NCBI GenBank assembly: GCA_017461565.1
Contig: JAFTXQ010000014.1
Location: 1 to 64,000, forward strand
DNA: 64,000 bases
From: Oscillospiraceae bacterium
GTDB lineage: Bacteria; Bacillota; Clostridia; Oscillospirales; Ruminococcaceae
Direction of reading: 5' to 3'
The notes under the pieces were generated by a model. The model ran no database searches and was not told the origin of the DNA. It was given only the letters and a program-made list of their open reading frames with translations. How positions within the stretch are numbered: position 1 is the stretch's first letter; each line of letters opens with the position of its first letter. Shown in pieces: positions 27,951 to 35,194 of the stretch. A program made the translations under genes and the position numbers.

Positions 27951-28113
27951 ATCAGGAGTGAGGAATGAGGAATTTCGGTATCCGACTGCGTCGGATGGAT
28001 TTCAAAACGGCTTCGCCGTAACGTTGCAGGTCAGTATACCGTATGCAATTTATTGAAATCTGTTCGCAAAGCGAACACCTTAATTCCTCATTACTAATTT
28101 CTCATTCCTCATT
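27951..28113. repeat. MITE-like palindromic element
   Basis: Between the SPFH gene and pcrA. It is bounded by AATGAGGAATT (27964-27974) and its inverse AATTCCTCATT (28082-28092), with further GAGGAATGAG repeats outside. Inside are nested inverted repeats GATTTCAA/TTGAAATC and CGGTAT/ATACCG. It also has small hairpins TCCGAC-tgc-GTCGGA, CGG-cttcg-CCG and GTTCGC-aaa-GCGAAC. No coding capacity. A diverged partial relative lies near 47.0 kb. Confidence 0.7.
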
Positions 28114-28136
28114 ATCACAAAAGGACGGTAATTATT

Positions 28137-30500
28137 TTGGATTATACCACACTCAAACGCAATGCGCTGAACAGCTTCTTTTCCCGTACCAACGAGATGC
28201 AGCGCAAGGCTGTGTTCAAGGTGAACGGCGCAGTGCTTATCATAGCAGGCGCAGGAAGCGGCAAGACCACGGTGCTTTGTAACCGTATCGCTAATATGAT
28301 GCGCTTCGGAAACGCCTACAACGATACTGAGGTGCGTGGCATCACCGCCGAGGAGGAGCAGTTCCTGTATGAGTTTCCTGCCCTTGAAAAGTCCCCCGAG
28401 AATGCCGCACGCCTTGCGGAGATCGTTTCCGTTAACCCCATAAATCCCTGGAACATCCTCGCCATCACCTTTACCAACAAGGCCGCAAGCGAGCTTAAAG
28501 CACGCCTCATCGCCATGATAGGCGAGGGTGCGGAGAAGATCAATGCTTCCACGTTCCACTCGGCTTGTGTGAAGATCCTGCGCCGTGAGATAGAGCACCT
28601 CGGCTACAAGAGCAGCTTCACCATCTATGACGAGGATGACGCAAAGCGCATAATCAAGGACGCTATGAAGAAACAGGGCATCGATGAAAAGGTGTTCAAT
28701 CCCAAGGTGTTCAAGGGCATCATCTCCCGCTGCAAGGACAAGATGATATCTCCTGAGGAGTTCGCAAAGACTGCGCATAATTCCCTTGACATCATGGACA
28801 AGCGTGCCGCAGATATCTACAAGGAGTATCAGTCCGCACTTGTTGCAGCAAACGCTGTGGATTTCGATGACATCATCTGCCTTACCGTCCGCCTGTTTGA
28901 GGAAAATCCCGAGGTGCTTCAGCACTACCGCAACCTTTACAAGTACATAATGGTGGACGAGTATCAGGACACCAACGTTGCACAGTACCGTCTTATTGCG
29001 CTCCTTGCAGGCGACAACGGCAACCTCTGCGTCGTGGGTGACGACGACCAGAGTATCTACCGCTTCCGTGGTGCCACCATTGAGAACATCCTCAGCTTTG
29101 AGAAGCAGTACAAGGGCTGCGAGGTCATCAGACTTGAGCAGAACTACCGTTCCACCGAGAACATCCTTAACGCCGCAAACGAGGTCATCCGCAACAACCG
29201 TCAGCGCAAGGACAAGGCGCTGTGGTCGGACCTCGGCAAGGGCGAGAAGATACAGTGCCACAAGTTTGAAAGCGAGATGTCCGAGGCAAAATTCATCGCC
29301 GACACCATCCTTGAGGGCACCAAAGAGGGTAAGAGCTATGCAGATTTCGCACTGCTGTACCGCAATAACGCACAGTCCCGAAGCTTTGAGAATGCACTGG
29401 CAAGATCGGGCATTCCTTACAAGGTAGTAGGCGGTGTGCGCTTCTACGACCGCAAGGAGATAAAGGACATCATGTCCTACCTTGCACTGCTTAACAATCC
29501 CTACGATGTGGTGCGCTTCCGTCGTGTGATAAACGAGCCTAAACGTGGCATCGGTGACGCTACTGTTGAGGAGATAGTGCGTATCTCTGAGGGACTGCGT
29601 ATCTCGCCGCTGGAGGTGTGCCGTGAGGCTTCCCAGTATGATACCCTGTCACGCAAGGCAGGTGCGCTTAAGGCCGCCGCAAACCTCTTTGACGAGCTGG
29701 ACGAGCTTGCCGATACCCTGCGCCTTGACGAGCTTATCGACGCTGTTGCAGAAAAGAGCGGCTACATACAGGCGATGAAAGCCCTCGGCGATGAGGGAGC
29801 GGCACGCATCGACAATATTAACGAGCTTAAATCCAACGCTCTCGCAGTGCTGGAGGAGGATCCCGAGGTAACGCTCCCCGACTTCCTTGAGCAGGTGGCG
29901 CTGGTGTCCGACCTTGATAACTACGACAGCGAGAGCGACCGTGTGTCCCTTATGACGATGCACAGCGCAAAGGGTCTTGAGTTTGATACCGTGTTCCTTG
30001 TGGGTGCAGAGGACAACATCTTCCCCAGCTACCGCAGCCTTGGCGACAACTCCGAGATGGAGGAGGAACGCCGTCTTGCCTATGTTGCGATAACACGAGC
30101 AAAGCGTATGCTGTATGTGACCCACACCGCTTACCGTATGCTGTACGGACAGACGATGCGCAACAAGCTCTCCCAGTTCATCCGTGAGATCCCCGAGGAT
30201 CTTATCATCAAAAAGGGCGACAAGCCCAGAACAGAGGGCGCAGGCTTCAGCGGAGGCTTTACAAAGCCACAGAAGCCGAACTACCTTGCCGAACAGGCAG
30301 CAAAGAAGCCCGTTATCCCGCAGCCCGTATCCTCAGGAGAGGTGTTCGCCGCAGGCGACAGGGTACGTCACAACGTATTCGGTGAGGGTACCGTCACCGA
30401 AGCAAAGCGTATGGGCAACGACACCATGCTGTCAATAAACTTCGACGCCGCAGGTGCAAAGAAGCTGATGGCAAATTTCGCACGCATACAAAAGGTGTGA
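28137..30500 (+). CDS. pcrA: UvrD/PcrA-type superfamily 1 DNA helicase
   Basis: 787 residues. Helicase motifs in order: NEMQRKAV (Q motif), AGAGSGKTT (I), ITFTNKAASEL (Ia), VDEYQDTN (II), VGDDDQSIYRFRGA (III), QNYRST (IV), SLMTMHSAKGLEF (V) and AYVAITRAKRMLYVTH (VI). A C-terminal Tudor-like segment (GDRVRHNVFGEGTV) is typical of PcrA. It unwinds DNA 3' to 5' in repair and replication. The start appears to be TTG at 28137, with AAAGGA eleven bases upstream; the next Met lies inside the Q motif. Confidence 0.93.
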   Translation: MDYTTLKRNALNSFFSRTNEMQRKAVFKVNGAVLIIAGAGSGKTTVLCNRIANMMRFGNAYNDTEVRGITAEEEQFLYEFPALEKSPENAARLAEIVSVNPINPWNILAITFTNKAASELKARLIAMIGEGAEKINASTFHSACVKILRREIEHLGYKSSFTIYDEDDAKRIIKDAMKKQGIDEKVFNPKVFKGIISRCKDKMISPEEFAKTAHNSLDIMDKRAADIYKEYQSALVAANAVDFDDIICLTVRLFEENPEVLQHYRNLYKYIMVDEYQDTNVAQYRLIALLAGDNGNLCVVGDDDQSIYRFRGATIENILSFEKQYKGCEVIRLEQNYRSTENILNAANEVIRNNRQRKDKALWSDLGKGEKIQCHKFESEMSEAKFIADTILEGTKEGKSYADFALLYRNNAQSRSFENALARSGIPYKVVGGVRFYDRKEIKDIMSYLALLNNPYDVVRFRRVINEPKRGIGDATVEEIVRISEGLRISPLEVCREASQYDTLSRKAGALKAAANLFDELDELADTLRLDELIDAVAEKSGYIQAMKALGDEGAARIDNINELKSNALAVLEEDPEVTLPDFLEQVALVSDLDNYDSESDRVSLMTMHSAKGLEFDTVFLVGAEDNIFPSYRSLGDNSEMEEERRLAYVAITRAKRMLYVTHTAYRMLYGQTMRNKLSQFIREIPEDLIIKKGDKPRTEGAGFSGGFTKPQKPNYLAEQAAKKPVIPQPVSSGEVFAAGDRVRHNVFGEGTVTEAKRMGNDTMLSINFDAAGAKKLMANFARIQKV

Positions 30501-30509
30501 CCTAAATAA

Positions 30510-32261
30510 TCAAAGCCGTTTTTGACTTGTGTCAGGAGCGGCTTTTTTATACGGGGCAACGTGACGGTTTGAGTGACTTGTATATACTGACAGCATAGGT
30601 TTTATACTCTCTTGATGGAATATCCTGCGGCAATAGTTTCGTGTGATCTCAAACACCTTTGGTGACAGCAAAAACAGGGCGATAAGATTTGGTATCGCCA
30701 TAAGACCGTTTATCATGTCGGATATGCTCCAGGCTGCAGAAAAATCTATCACCGCACCTATCGCCGTTACGATAATGAAAATCCATTTGAACGGTTTTTC
30801 TGCTTTGTTTCCGAAAATGTAAACAGCCGCCTGTGAGCCAAAGCCACTCCAGCCAAGCACGGTTGAAAAAGCGAACATCGTCACTGCGGCTGCCAGAAGC
30901 ATACCTGCCGCATTGCCGAATGTCTGAGAGAAGGCGTATGCGGCGAGCTGTGCGCCGTTTACCTCGGATATTATTACGCTGTCGATAAGCGGAACTTTCT
31001 TGTCAGCGTCAAGAAATTCGGGCCGCCCTGCGCTGTCTGTGCGCTGTATGCCCTGTATACACATAAGGTTTGAAAAAGTATTACCGCTGCGTGATATTCC
31101 CATATCAAAGCTTGTTTTATATACCGTGCGGAAGCTTATTTCCTCGGTAGGTGATAGGGTCGATATCATCGGCGCACCGCTTGTTATTATACCGTCGCTC
31201 TCTGTAAGCCTGAAATACTGAGGCCGGGTCGAGACGCTTGCAAATGCTTCTTCTGCCGTGGGTGCGGTGCAGGGGGCAGCAAGCAGCACTACGGCAGTGA
31301 GAGAACACATTACGATGGTATCGAAAAATACTTCAAATATGCTCCACATTCCCTGCACGCAAGGCTCTGTGACCTCAGCTGCGGCGTGCGCTGCCACTGA
31401 TGTGCCGAGACCTGCCTCGTTGGAAAAAATGCCTCGACGAAAGCCTATTGAGATTGCCTGTTTTATCAGATAGCCGCTTATGCCACCACCCACAGCATCG
31501 ATACCGAAAGCCCCTTCAAATATCGCTCCGAAGACCCCAGGCAGTCGTGTAATATTTTCCGCTATCAGCCACAGCGAGCCAAGTATATAAAAGCCTGACA
31601 TGAACGGCACCAGCTTTGCTGTCACGCTGCCTGTTTTTTTGGCGCCGCCAAATATAATAAAAGCTTCGGCAGCTGCCAGCGATACTCCCGTTATTATCGG
31701 CGGTATCGAGAAGCTGTTTTGTAAAGCACCTGCAGCAGAGTTCATCTGTACCATGTTGCCCATTCCAAAGGCGGAGAGTACACACAGCACCGCAAAAAGC
31801 ACGGCGAGCGGCTTTGCGAGCAGCCTTGTGTATCGCTTTTCCGAAAGACCGCCCTCTATGTAGCACATAGCGCCTCCGTGCCATTTTCCTTTTTCATCGG
31901 ATCTCCTGTAATAAATACCGAGGACGTTTTCAGCGAAGCCTGTCATTGTCCCGAACAGCGCAGATATCCACATCCAGAACACTGCTCCTGCTCCGCCCGA
32001 AGCAAGTGCGGCAGAGACGCCTGCGATATTTCCTGTGCCCAGTGTTGCGGCGAGTGCCGATGACATAGCTTCAAACTGGGAAAGAGAGTTTTGGCTGCTG
32101 TGATTTTTGGACGAGGAAAACACTGTGCATTTAAGCCAGTGTATCGGATGCCTGAATTGAAAGAATCCTGTCCCTGCTGTAAACAATATTCCTGCTGAAA
32201 GCATCATTACAAGAGCAGGTGTGCCCCATACGATATCATTTATCAAATTTATCATACCCAT
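30510..32261 (-). CDS. AGCS-family sodium (or proton):alanine/glycine symporter
   Basis: 583 residues, longer than the usual 450-500. Family motifs: SQFEAMSSALAATLGTGNIAGVSAALASGGAGAVFWMW, and FRRGIFSNEAGLGTSVAAHAAA. About ten membrane helices. Residues about 335-420 (from TAPTAEEAFASV to KKVPLIDSV) are a hydrophilic insertion not expected in the family. The last 30 residues are a polar tail running through the pcrA terminator. ATG at 32261 has AAAGG upstream; the frame is open 24 codons further with no ribosome site. Confidence 0.9.
   Translation of the reverse strand: MGMINLINDIVWGTPALVMMLSAGILFTAGTGFFQFRHPIHWLKCTVFSSSKNHSSQNSLSQFEAMSSALAATLGTGNIAGVSAALASGGAGAVFWMWISALFGTMTGFAENVLGIYYRRSDEKGKWHGGAMCYIEGGLSEKRYTRLLAKPLAVLFAVLCVLSAFGMGNMVQMNSAAGALQNSFSIPPIITGVSLAAAEAFIIFGGAKKTGSVTAKLVPFMSGFYILGSLWLIAENITRLPGVFGAIFEGAFGIDAVGGGISGYLIKQAISIGFRRGIFSNEAGLGTSVAAHAAAEVTEPCVQGMWSIFEVFFDTIVMCSLTAVVLLAAPCTAPTAEEAFASVSTRPQYFRLTESDGIITSGAPMISTLSPTEEISFRTVYKTSFDMGISRSGNTFSNLMCIQGIQRTDSAGRPEFLDADKKVPLIDSVIISEVNGAQLAAYAFSQTFGNAAGMLLAAAVTMFAFSTVLGWSGFGSQAAVYIFGNKAEKPFKWIFIIVTAIGAVIDFSAAWSISDMINGLMAIPNLIALFLLSPKVFEITRNYCRRIFHQESIKPMLSVYTSHSNRHVAPYKKAAPDTSQKRL
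30511..30547 (+). terminator. Terminator of pcrA, inside the 3' end of the symporter gene
   Basis: AAAGCCG (30512-30518 region) pairs with CGGCTTT (30539-30545) and is followed by a T-run. It overlaps the last codons of the convergent symporter gene, so that gene's C-terminal tail is coded by terminator DNA. Confidence 0.75.
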
Positions 32262-32406
32262 TACAGATCTGCCTTTCTTTTTTACTATGTTTATGGCTTG
32301 ACCTCTTCCGATTTTCATGTGCAATTTCACCAAAAAAACGTTTTGACTTTAAGTTATGGTATAGCGAAAAAGAGTCACAAATTATGTCGGAATAAAAATT
32401 TTTTTA

Positions 32407-32435
32407 TTGAAAACGCAGGGATTATGTGATAAAAT
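32407..32435 (+). promoter_or_regulatory. Promoter for the response regulator
   Basis: TTGAAA (32407-32412), 17-base spacer, TAAAAT (32430-32435), 38 bases before the ATG. Confidence 0.75.
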
Positions 32436-32473
32436 GCTATTGTTTTTGAATTTTACTATTTGGGGAAAATTAT

Positions 32474-33175
32474 ATGTTTAAAAGAAAGATTTTACTGGCA
32501 GAGAGCGACCATGATATTCGTGTGGCGCTTGAAAATGAATTGGTTGCAAGAGGATATGATGTTATTGCGGTACATAACGGCAGGATGGCTAAGGAGATAG
32601 CAGAATCTCATTGTCCTGATCTTGTACTGCTGTCGTCCGTGCTTGCGGATGAGGACGGATTGTCGGTACTGCGGATGCTGCGAAGCTGGTCGTGTGTACC
32701 GGTGATATGGCTTGTTTCGGAAGCTGACGAGCGTGAGATCGACAGGGCGCTTGAAATAGGTGCAAATGACTGCATTTTCAGGCCATACGGTATGACAGAG
32801 CTGATGTCAAGGATCAAGATAGCTTTAAGAGATCATGTCAGTGACGGAGCTGCAAAAGATGGTGTTCATTCAAGTCGGTATCAGGTAGGCAGTCTTGTTA
32901 TTGACTATGACAGATATCGTGCGTATGTTGCAGGAAAGGATGCGCTTCTCACACAGAACGAATTCAGGATAGTGGCGCTGTTAGGTAAATTTGCCGGGAA
33001 GGTGCTGTCCTATGATTATATAATCAGGCAGCTTTGGGGGCCGAATGCGCAGTCGGACAATCAGATACTCCGTGTAAATATGGCGAATATAAGGCGAAAA
33101 ATAGAAAAGAATACTTCACATCCGAGATATATCATAACCGTGTCAGGAGTGGGATATCTTATGGCGGACGAATAG
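32474..33175 (+). CDS. OmpR/KdpE-type response regulator lacking the phospho-acceptor Asp
   Basis: 233 residues. Receiver domain (about 5-118) and winged-helix DNA-binding domain (about 135-230; ILRVNMANIRRKIEKN, YIITVSGVGYLM). The receiver keeps the acidic pair region (AESDHD), but the expected phospho-Asp is Ser54 in LVLLSSVLADEDG, and the conserved Lys is Arg (FRPYG). It should not be phosphorylated normally. No histidine kinase gene is adjacent. It may act as a constitutive or ligand-controlled regulator; targets unknown. Confidence 0.9.
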   Translation: MFKRKILLAESDHDIRVALENELVARGYDVIAVHNGRMAKEIAESHCPDLVLLSSVLADEDGLSVLRMLRSWSCVPVIWLVSEADEREIDRALEIGANDCIFRPYGMTELMSRIKIALRDHVSDGAAKDGVHSSRYQVGSLVIDYDRYRAYVAGKDALLTQNEFRIVALLGKFAGKVLSYDYIIRQLWGPNAQSDNQILRVNMANIRRKIEKNTSHPRYIITVSGVGYLMADE

Positions 33176-33213
33176 AGTTGTTCAAATCAATGCTGTAAAG
33201 TTTGAAATTGCTA

Positions 33214-33242
33214 TTGACTTTTCTGCTTTATTATGATAAAAT
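33214..33242 (+). promoter_or_regulatory. Promoter for yerC-like gene
   Basis: TTGACT (33214-33219), 17-base spacer, TAAAAT (33237-33242). Confidence 0.78.
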
Positions 33243-33318
33243 ATAGCTTAAGAAAATATTGCAGTTCAATGTGCGCAGGTATTCCGTTGCCGCACATACG
33301 ACCATGGAGGTATCACCT

Positions 33319-33609
33319 ATGATCAAAGACGAAAATATGGATTATCTGTTTGAGGCGATCCTTACTCTCAAGTCAGTTGACGAGTGTTATGCTTTTTTTG
33401 AGGATCTCTGTACTCCGCAGGAGCTGAAGGCTATCTCCCAGAGGCTTCACGTTGCAAAGCTGCTGACAGGCGATTGTGTTTATAATGAGATCGTAAAGCA
33501 GACAGGCGCAAGCACCGCCACTATCAGCCGTGTTAACAAGACGCTCAATTATCAGGCTGCGGGCGGCTATAAGATCGTATTCGACAGACTCAAGGAAGAT
33601 AAGGAATAA
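33319..33609 (+). CDS. YerC/YecD family TrpR-related DNA-binding protein
   Basis: 96 residues. TrpR-like helix-turn-helix: LCTPQELKAISQRLHVAKLLTGDCVYNEIVKQTGASTATISRVNKTLNY. The ATG at 33319 has GGAGG upstream. In Bacillus the family is small and its effector is not firmly known. Its stop overlaps the next start by one base, so it is co-translated with the methyltransferase. Confidence 0.88.
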   Translation: MIKDENMDYLFEAILTLKSVDECYAFFEDLCTPQELKAISQRLHVAKLLTGDCVYNEIVKQTGASTATISRVNKTLNYQAAGGYKIVFDRLKEDKE

Positions 33610-34349
33610 TGTCCGGATACGGCGAATTTGCTGATGTCTATGATCTGCTTACGGAAAATGTCCCTTATGACGATATAGCTGAGTATTATCACGGCATTAT
33701 CGGAGAGCTTGGTGCCCCTGGAAAATATCTGCTGGATATGGGCTGTGGTACGGGCAATCTTACAATGCGGCTTGCGGCGCTGGGGTATGATATCATAGCT
33801 TCCGATGCTTCTCAGGAGATGCTTACTGTCGCTGTGTCAAAGCTGTGCGACGAGAATATTCGCTATATCTGCCAGAGTATGACCGAGACCGAGCTTTACG
33901 GTGCTGTTGATATTGCGGTGTCTACTCTTGACAGCATCAATCATCTTGACAGTGCGGAGGATATACTCGCCTGCTTCAGACAGACAGCGCAGAATATGAA
34001 TGAGGATGGTCTTTTCCTGTTTGATGTGAACACAGTATTTAAACATCGTGAGATACTGGCTGACAATACTTTTGTATATGATGTGGACGGCGTTTACTGT
34101 GTGTGGCAGAACGAGTTCTGTAAAGAGGATAACAGCGTAGGCATAGAGCTTGACTTGTTTTACGAAAACGAGGACGGAAGCTATGACAGAGGCTTTGAAA
34201 GCTTTCGTGAGATCGCACTCCCGAAAGACCATATTTCGGAGTTGCTTTCCGAGGCTGGCTTTGAAGTCGAGGCGGTGTATGAGTACCTCACACATAATGC
34301 GCCGTGCGAGACCAGCGACAAGCTACTATTTGCAGCAAGAAAAAAATAA
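33609..34349 (+). CDS. Class I SAM-dependent methyltransferase
   Basis: 246 residues. Motif I LLDMGCGTGNLTMRLA at about 41-56, an acidic residue after strand 2 (IIASDASQEML), and STLDSINHL as motif IV. The C-terminal part resembles the small-molecule methyltransferases common in Firmicutes. TAATG overlap with the preceding gene. Substrate unknown. Confidence 0.87.
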   Translation: MSGYGEFADVYDLLTENVPYDDIAEYYHGIIGELGAPGKYLLDMGCGTGNLTMRLAALGYDIIASDASQEMLTVAVSKLCDENIRYICQSMTETELYGAVDIAVSTLDSINHLDSAEDILACFRQTAQNMNEDGLFLFDVNTVFKHREILADNTFVYDVDGVYCVWQNEFCKEDNSVGIELDLFYENEDGSYDRGFESFREIALPKDHISELLSEAGFEVEAVYEYLTHNAPCETSDKLLFAARKK

Positions 34350-34354
34350 AGTTT

Positions 34355-34392
34355 TCCGCCCCTTATTAAAAAGTCAGGGGCGGATTTGATTT
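34355..34392 (+). terminator. Terminator after the methyltransferase
   Basis: TCCGCCCCT (34355-34363) pairs with AGGGGCGGA (34376-34384), followed by TTTGATTT. Confidence 0.8.
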
Positions 34393-34524
34393 AGCGCTTG
34401 ATTTATTTGGCAATATAGCTTTATGATTTTTGTGCATAATCGCCAAAACTTTTGTTGGGAGTAAGCTTTAACTAACTGATTTTGTAGAAAATTACTCACG
34501 CTTTGCTTTTTTTCGGATAACCTC

Positions 34525-34553
34525 TTGACTTTTCGAGGTAAAAAAGGTATTAT
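34525..34553 (+). promoter_or_regulatory. feo operon promoter
   Basis: TTGACT (34525-34530), 17-base spacer, TATTAT (34548-34553). Transcription would start near 34560, exactly where the first palindromic operator begins. Confidence 0.8.
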
Positions 34554-34560
34554 ATTAATG

Positions 34561-34578
34561 GGTTAGGTGTTGCTAACC
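34561..34578. promoter_or_regulatory. feo palindrome O1 (GGTTAG-N6-CTAACC)
   Basis: A perfect 6-base inverted repeat with a 6-base centre at the predicted transcription start. The half-site GGTTAG matches the DtxR/IdeR half-site, although classic DtxR boxes have a one-base centre. Probable operator for the DtxR-fold protein in the same operon. Confidence 0.7.
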
Positions 34579-34595
34579 TGTATAATTTCGACAAT

Positions 34596-34613
34596 GGTTA
34601 GAGTATTCTAATC
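34596..34613. promoter_or_regulatory. feo palindrome O2 (GGTTAG-N6-CTAATC)
   Basis: Same architecture as O1 with one mismatch in the right arm, its centre 35 bases downstream of O1 and in the 5' leader, just ahead of the feoA ribosome site. Confidence 0.65.
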
Positions 34614-34635
34614 CTTACATATACGGAGGTTTCTC

Positions 34636-34848
34636 ATGATGCCCCTTACAATGGCTAATATCGGTGAAGAAAACATTATAAAAAAGGTGGGCGGCAGTCC
34701 CGAGACCCGCAAGTTCCTCGAAAGCCTCGGTTTCGTTGCGGGAGGCTCTGTGATCGTTATCAACGAGATCGCAGGCAATATGATAGTGAATGTAAAAGAA
34801 GCACGTGTCGCCGTTTCCAAAGAAATGGCTATGAAGATCATGGTGTGA
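34636..34848 (+). CDS. feoA: FeoA-family protein (first copy)
   Basis: 70 residues, SH3-like FeoA fold. Motif KFLESLGFVAGGSVIVINEIAGNMIVNVKEARVAVSKEMAMKIMV is the family pattern. FeoA proteins are small cytoplasmic helpers of the FeoB Fe(II) channel. GGAGG six bases upstream of the ATG at 34636. First of two tandem copies. Confidence 0.9.
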   Translation: MMPLTMANIGEENIIKKVGGSPETRKFLESLGFVAGGSVIVINEIAGNMIVNVKEARVAVSKEMAMKIMV

Positions 34849-34882
34849 TCATGATACAGTGATCAATAAGGAGGTAACATAT

Positions 34883-35104
34883 ATGGCAACTTTAAAGGAT
34901 GTCAGGATCGGCGAGACCGTTACAGTGAAGAAGCTGAACGGCGAGGGCGCAGTAAAGCGCAGGATCATGGACATGGGTATCACAAAGGGCGCAGAGGTAT
35001 TCGTGCGCAAGGTGGCTCCCCTCGGAGATCCCATCGAGGTCACGGTGCGTGGATATGAGCTTTCTCTCAGAAAGGCTGACGCAGAGATGATCGAGGTAGA
35101 ATAA
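34883..35104 (+). CDS. feoA: FeoA-family protein (second copy)
   Basis: 73 residues: TLKDVRIGETVTVKKLNGEGAVKRRIMDMGITKGAEVFVRKVAPLGDPIEVTVRGYELSLRK... The RRIMDMGITKGAEV segment is a classical FeoA signature, closer to the family norm than the first copy. Start fixed by AAGGAGG. Followed by feoB after 90 bases. Confidence 0.93.
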   Translation: MATLKDVRIGETVTVKKLNGEGAVKRRIMDMGITKGAEVFVRKVAPLGDPIEVTVRGYELSLRKADAEMIEVE

Positions 35105-35160
35105 AAGAGCATTTTCGCAAACAAACCGTCCCTTATGGGGCGGATAACATCGGCCTTGGA

Positions 35161-35176
35161 GTTAGAAGAGGCTAAC
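35161..35176. promoter_or_regulatory. feo palindrome O3 (GTTAG-N6-CTAAC) before feoB
   Basis: A third palindrome with the same N6 centre lies eight bases before the feoB Shine-Dalgarno site, inside the operon. Its repetition ahead of feoB argues against chance. Confidence 0.6.
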
Positions 35177-35194
35177 AACATTAAGGAGAACGAC

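Noticed and set aside
28080..29261. 393-codon minus-strand frame opposite pcrA
   Set aside because: pcrA has all helicase motifs on the plus strand; the minus frame is a shadow.
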